Assembly (NCBI GenBank): GCA_003838065.1
Contig: QZAC01000018.1
Location: 1-24,429 of the forward strand
DNA: 24,429 nucleotides
Direction of reading: 5' to 3'
Source of the DNA: Methanocalculus sp. MSAO_Arc2
GTDB taxonomy: Archaea > Halobacteriota > Methanomicrobia > Methanomicrobiales > Methanocorpusculaceae
Shown: in pieces, positions 22,866-24,429 of the stretch
Position numbering within the stretch: the stretch's first letter is position 1
How the letters are laid out: each line of letters starts with the position of its first letter
Notes under the pieces: model-generated
Told to the model about the DNA's origin: nothing
The model's database searches: none
What the model saw: the letters and a program-made list of their open reading frames with translations, nothing else
Position numbers and translations under genes: made by a program

Positions 22866-22982
22866 GAAAATGATAAAGGTGATGGCCTGGATTGGATAAT
22901 TGGCAACCCGTGGAATAAGGGATGTAGGATGAGGGATGAATCGTCTGATGGAAGGGTTATCGTGCGGCTGTCCGGTATGGGT

Positions 22983-23918
22983 TTACATCTGTTCCAAAAA
23001 CCACGCAACCGTTTCTCTCAAGCCCTCTTCAAGCGTATATTCCGGGTTGTAGCCAAATGCTGCCTTTGCCCGTGTGATGTCGGCAAGCGAGTCCCTGATA
23101 TCTCCCTCCCGGGGTGCTTCGTAGAGGACTGGTTGATTGCTGCCTGTGATCTCCATCAGGGTTTCTGCGAGATCATTGAGGCTGATCTGCTTTCCACAGG
23201 CGATGTTGTAGATGCCGGTTGCGTCGCTCTCCATTGCCCTGCAATTTGCCTGGACAACATCTTTGATATACGTGAAGTCTCTGGTCTGGTTTCCATCGCC
23301 GTAGATGATCGGGCTCTGGTTGTCCAGGAGGCGGGTGATGAATTTCGGGATGACAGCTGCATACTCGGACGCAGGATCCTGCCGGGGGCCGAAGACATTG
23401 AAGTACCTGAGGAAGACTGTCTGGATGCCGTAGAGTCCGGTGAAGACTGCTCCATAGTACTCGTTGGTCAGTTTTGTGACTGCATAGGGGGAGAGGGGAT
23501 TTGGCATCATCCCCTCCTCCTTTGGGAGGGTGGGTGTGTCGCCGTAGACTGATGAAGATGAGGCGGCGACGACTTTGCGGACGCCATTGTCTTTTGCTGC
23601 GACGAGGAGCTGGAGGGTGCCGGTGACGTTGGCTTCGTTTGTGGTGATCGGATCATTGACTGAGCGGGGGACTGAGGGGATGGCTGCCTGGTGAAAGATG
23701 CCGTCGATTCCCTGCGTGATCTCATGCATCAGGGCGGTGTCGGTGATGCTCCCGTTGATGACGGTGACGTTTTGGTGGGTTGTAAGATGGTCGTTATTCT
23801 CCTGCCTGCCGGTGGCCAGGTTGTCGATGATGGTGATCTCGTTCTCGTGGCTGTCAGCGAGATGCTCGGCGAGGTTTGATCCGATGAAGCCGGCACCGCC
23901 GGTGATGAGATAGCGCAT
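22983..23918 (-). CDS. UDP-hexose / UDP-GlcNAc 4-epimerase (extended SDR)
   Basis: 311 residues. TGGAGFIG (6-13) binds NAD; SSSSVYG (about 120-126) with Y145 and K149 (SPYAVTK) form the catalytic triad. The segment LRYFNVFGPRQDPASEYAAV matches the UDP-N-acetylglucosamine 4-epimerase branch (WbpP/Gne-like) better than classic GalE. The product would be UDP-GalNAc or UDP-Gal for surface glycans or pseudomurein-free S-layer glycosylation. It is complete. No Shine-Dalgarno precedes the ATG; a reverse AATTATAG near 23990 may be its TATA box. Divergent from a membrane glycosyltransferase that probably uses such sugars. It is unlike the epimerase at 14954 in sequence, so the two are not a recent duplication. 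Confidence 0.87.
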   Translation of the reverse strand: MRYLITGGAGFIGSNLAEHLADSHENEITIIDNLATGRQENNDHLTTHQNVTVINGSITDTALMHEITQGIDGIFHQAAIPSVPRSVNDPITTNEANVTGTLQLLVAAKDNGVRKVVAASSSSVYGDTPTLPKEEGMMPNPLSPYAVTKLTNEYYGAVFTGLYGIQTVFLRYFNVFGPRQDPASEYAAVIPKFITRLLDNQSPIIYGDGNQTRDFTYIKDVVQANCRAMESDATGIYNIACGKQISLNDLAETLMEITGSNQPVLYEAPREGDIRDSLADITRAKAAFGYNPEYTLEEGLRETVAWFLEQM

Positions 23919-24113
23919 GGGTATGGTGTTGATTGGGGGTGGTGATGAGGGTTGCCTTATTTGATGGTTGTTGGGTAGATACTTGATAGCTATAATTGAT
24001 AATTAGATTCTTACGATGCTTCCCTTCTATTTTGCAAAAAATTTCGCAGGAGTTTGGTTAAATAGGGATGCGTTTTGTGATTGCTTCATGGCAATATCCT
24101 GATATGTCTCAAC

Positions 24114-24429
24114 ATGGTATACTATTTAATGTTTCTCTGGATTGGCTTCATCCTTATTATGGTGGCTATCTTTCCATATATTATCTATTTTATTGGTATA
24201 CATCTTGCACGATTGCCTGATTCCCAAATTCAAGGACTTGAATTGCCTATGATTAGCATTATCATCTCGGCTTATAATGAAGAGAAGGTAATCACAAACC
24301 GTATTGAGAATATCCGGGCATCAACATATCCAATTGAGAAATATGAGGTGATTTTTGTTGATGACTGTTCCACAGATAATACCCTGCAGTCTGCTGAATC
24401 AGCTTTTAAACATGCGGGAATAAGCTACC
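24114..24429 (+). CDS. Membrane-anchored family 2 glycosyltransferase, N-terminal part (cut by window edge)
   Basis: 105 codons from an ATG at 24114 run open to the window edge. Residues about 3-33 are a long hydrophobic anchor, followed by the GT2 start PMISIIISAYNEE (about 47-59) and FVDDCSTDNT, the nucleotide-sugar site. The DxD and QxxRW motifs lie beyond the window, so activity type cannot be judged. The gene is clearly more AT-rich than its neighbours, with many ATT, TAT and TTT codons, which is common in laterally acquired surface-polysaccharide loci. GTTAAATAGG near 24058 may be its TATA box; no Shine-Dalgarno is seen. Confidence 0.78.
   Translation, partial: MVYYLMFLWIGFILIMVAIFPYIIYFIGIHLARLPDSQIQGLELPMISIIISAYNEEKVITNRIENIRASTYPIEKYEVIFVDDCSTDNTLQSAESAFKHAGISY

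Noticed and set aside
22929..23552. A 207-codon forward frame opposite the epimerase
   Set aside because: It is antisense to a well-supported UDP-hexose epimerase and shows no domain of its own.

Overview
The window comes from a hydrogenotrophic methanogenic archaeon, most likely order Methanomicrobiales; the genus cannot be fixed from sequence alone. The evidence is methenyl-H4MPT cyclohydrolase (mch), methanogenesis marker protein 12, a four-subunit pyruvate:ferredoxin oxidoreductase (porCDAB), archaeal ribosomal proteins L7Ae, S28e and L24e, an archaeal-type phosphoglycerate mutase, Orc1/Cdc6, a CetZ/FtsZ-like protein and TATA boxes about 26 nt ahead of several starts. Genes are tightly packed, and many abut or overlap.

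Layout. 1-257 (-): N-terminus of a CetZ-like tubulin-superfamily protein, with a perfect 10+10 bp inverted repeat over its probable promoter. 378-5351 (+): four mutually overlapping genes (FAD oxidoreductase, family 2 glycosyltransferase, AglD-type membrane protein, YYY/DUF2298 membrane protein), probably one surface-glycan or lipid-linked sugar pathway. 5385-6624 (+): rpl7ae-rps28e-rpl24e-ndk. 6694-8352 (+): MarC, a small two-helix protein and a nitrilase-family amidohydrolase, joined stop-to-start. 8484-10240 (+): threonine synthase and an exported, membrane-anchored protein. 10241-10873: a gap holding a GC-rich, stem-rich segment that looks like a structured RNA or mobile repeat. 10874-13716 (-): porCDAB. 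14034-14915 (-): marker protein 12, divergent from a sugar-nucleotide epimerase (14954-15889, +) whose stop overlaps that of a DUF368 transporter (15886-16782, -). 16830-18014 (+): apgM. 18238-20193 (+): an acidic pentapeptide-repeat zinc-ribbon protein and an Orc1/Cdc6 paralogue, separated by three 18-bp iteron-like repeats. 20243-21187 (+): mch, with a clear terminator. 21308-21381 (+): tRNA-Val(UAC). 21406-22842 (-): AAA-type ATPase fused to a PD-(D/E)xK nuclease-like domain. 22983-23918 (-): UDP-hexose/UDP-GlcNAc 4-epimerase. From 24114 (+): start of an AT-rich membrane glycosyltransferase, truncated by the window edge.

How it fits together. Core metabolism (por, mch, apgM, thrC, marker 12), translation (L7Ae cluster) and replication initiation (orc1) sit between two surface-glycan segments, one at each end. 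The least explained items are the structured segment at about 10441-10790, the iterons before orc1, the acidic repeat/zinc-ribbon protein, the operator-like palindrome before the CetZ gene, and a kink-turn-like element in the L7Ae leader.
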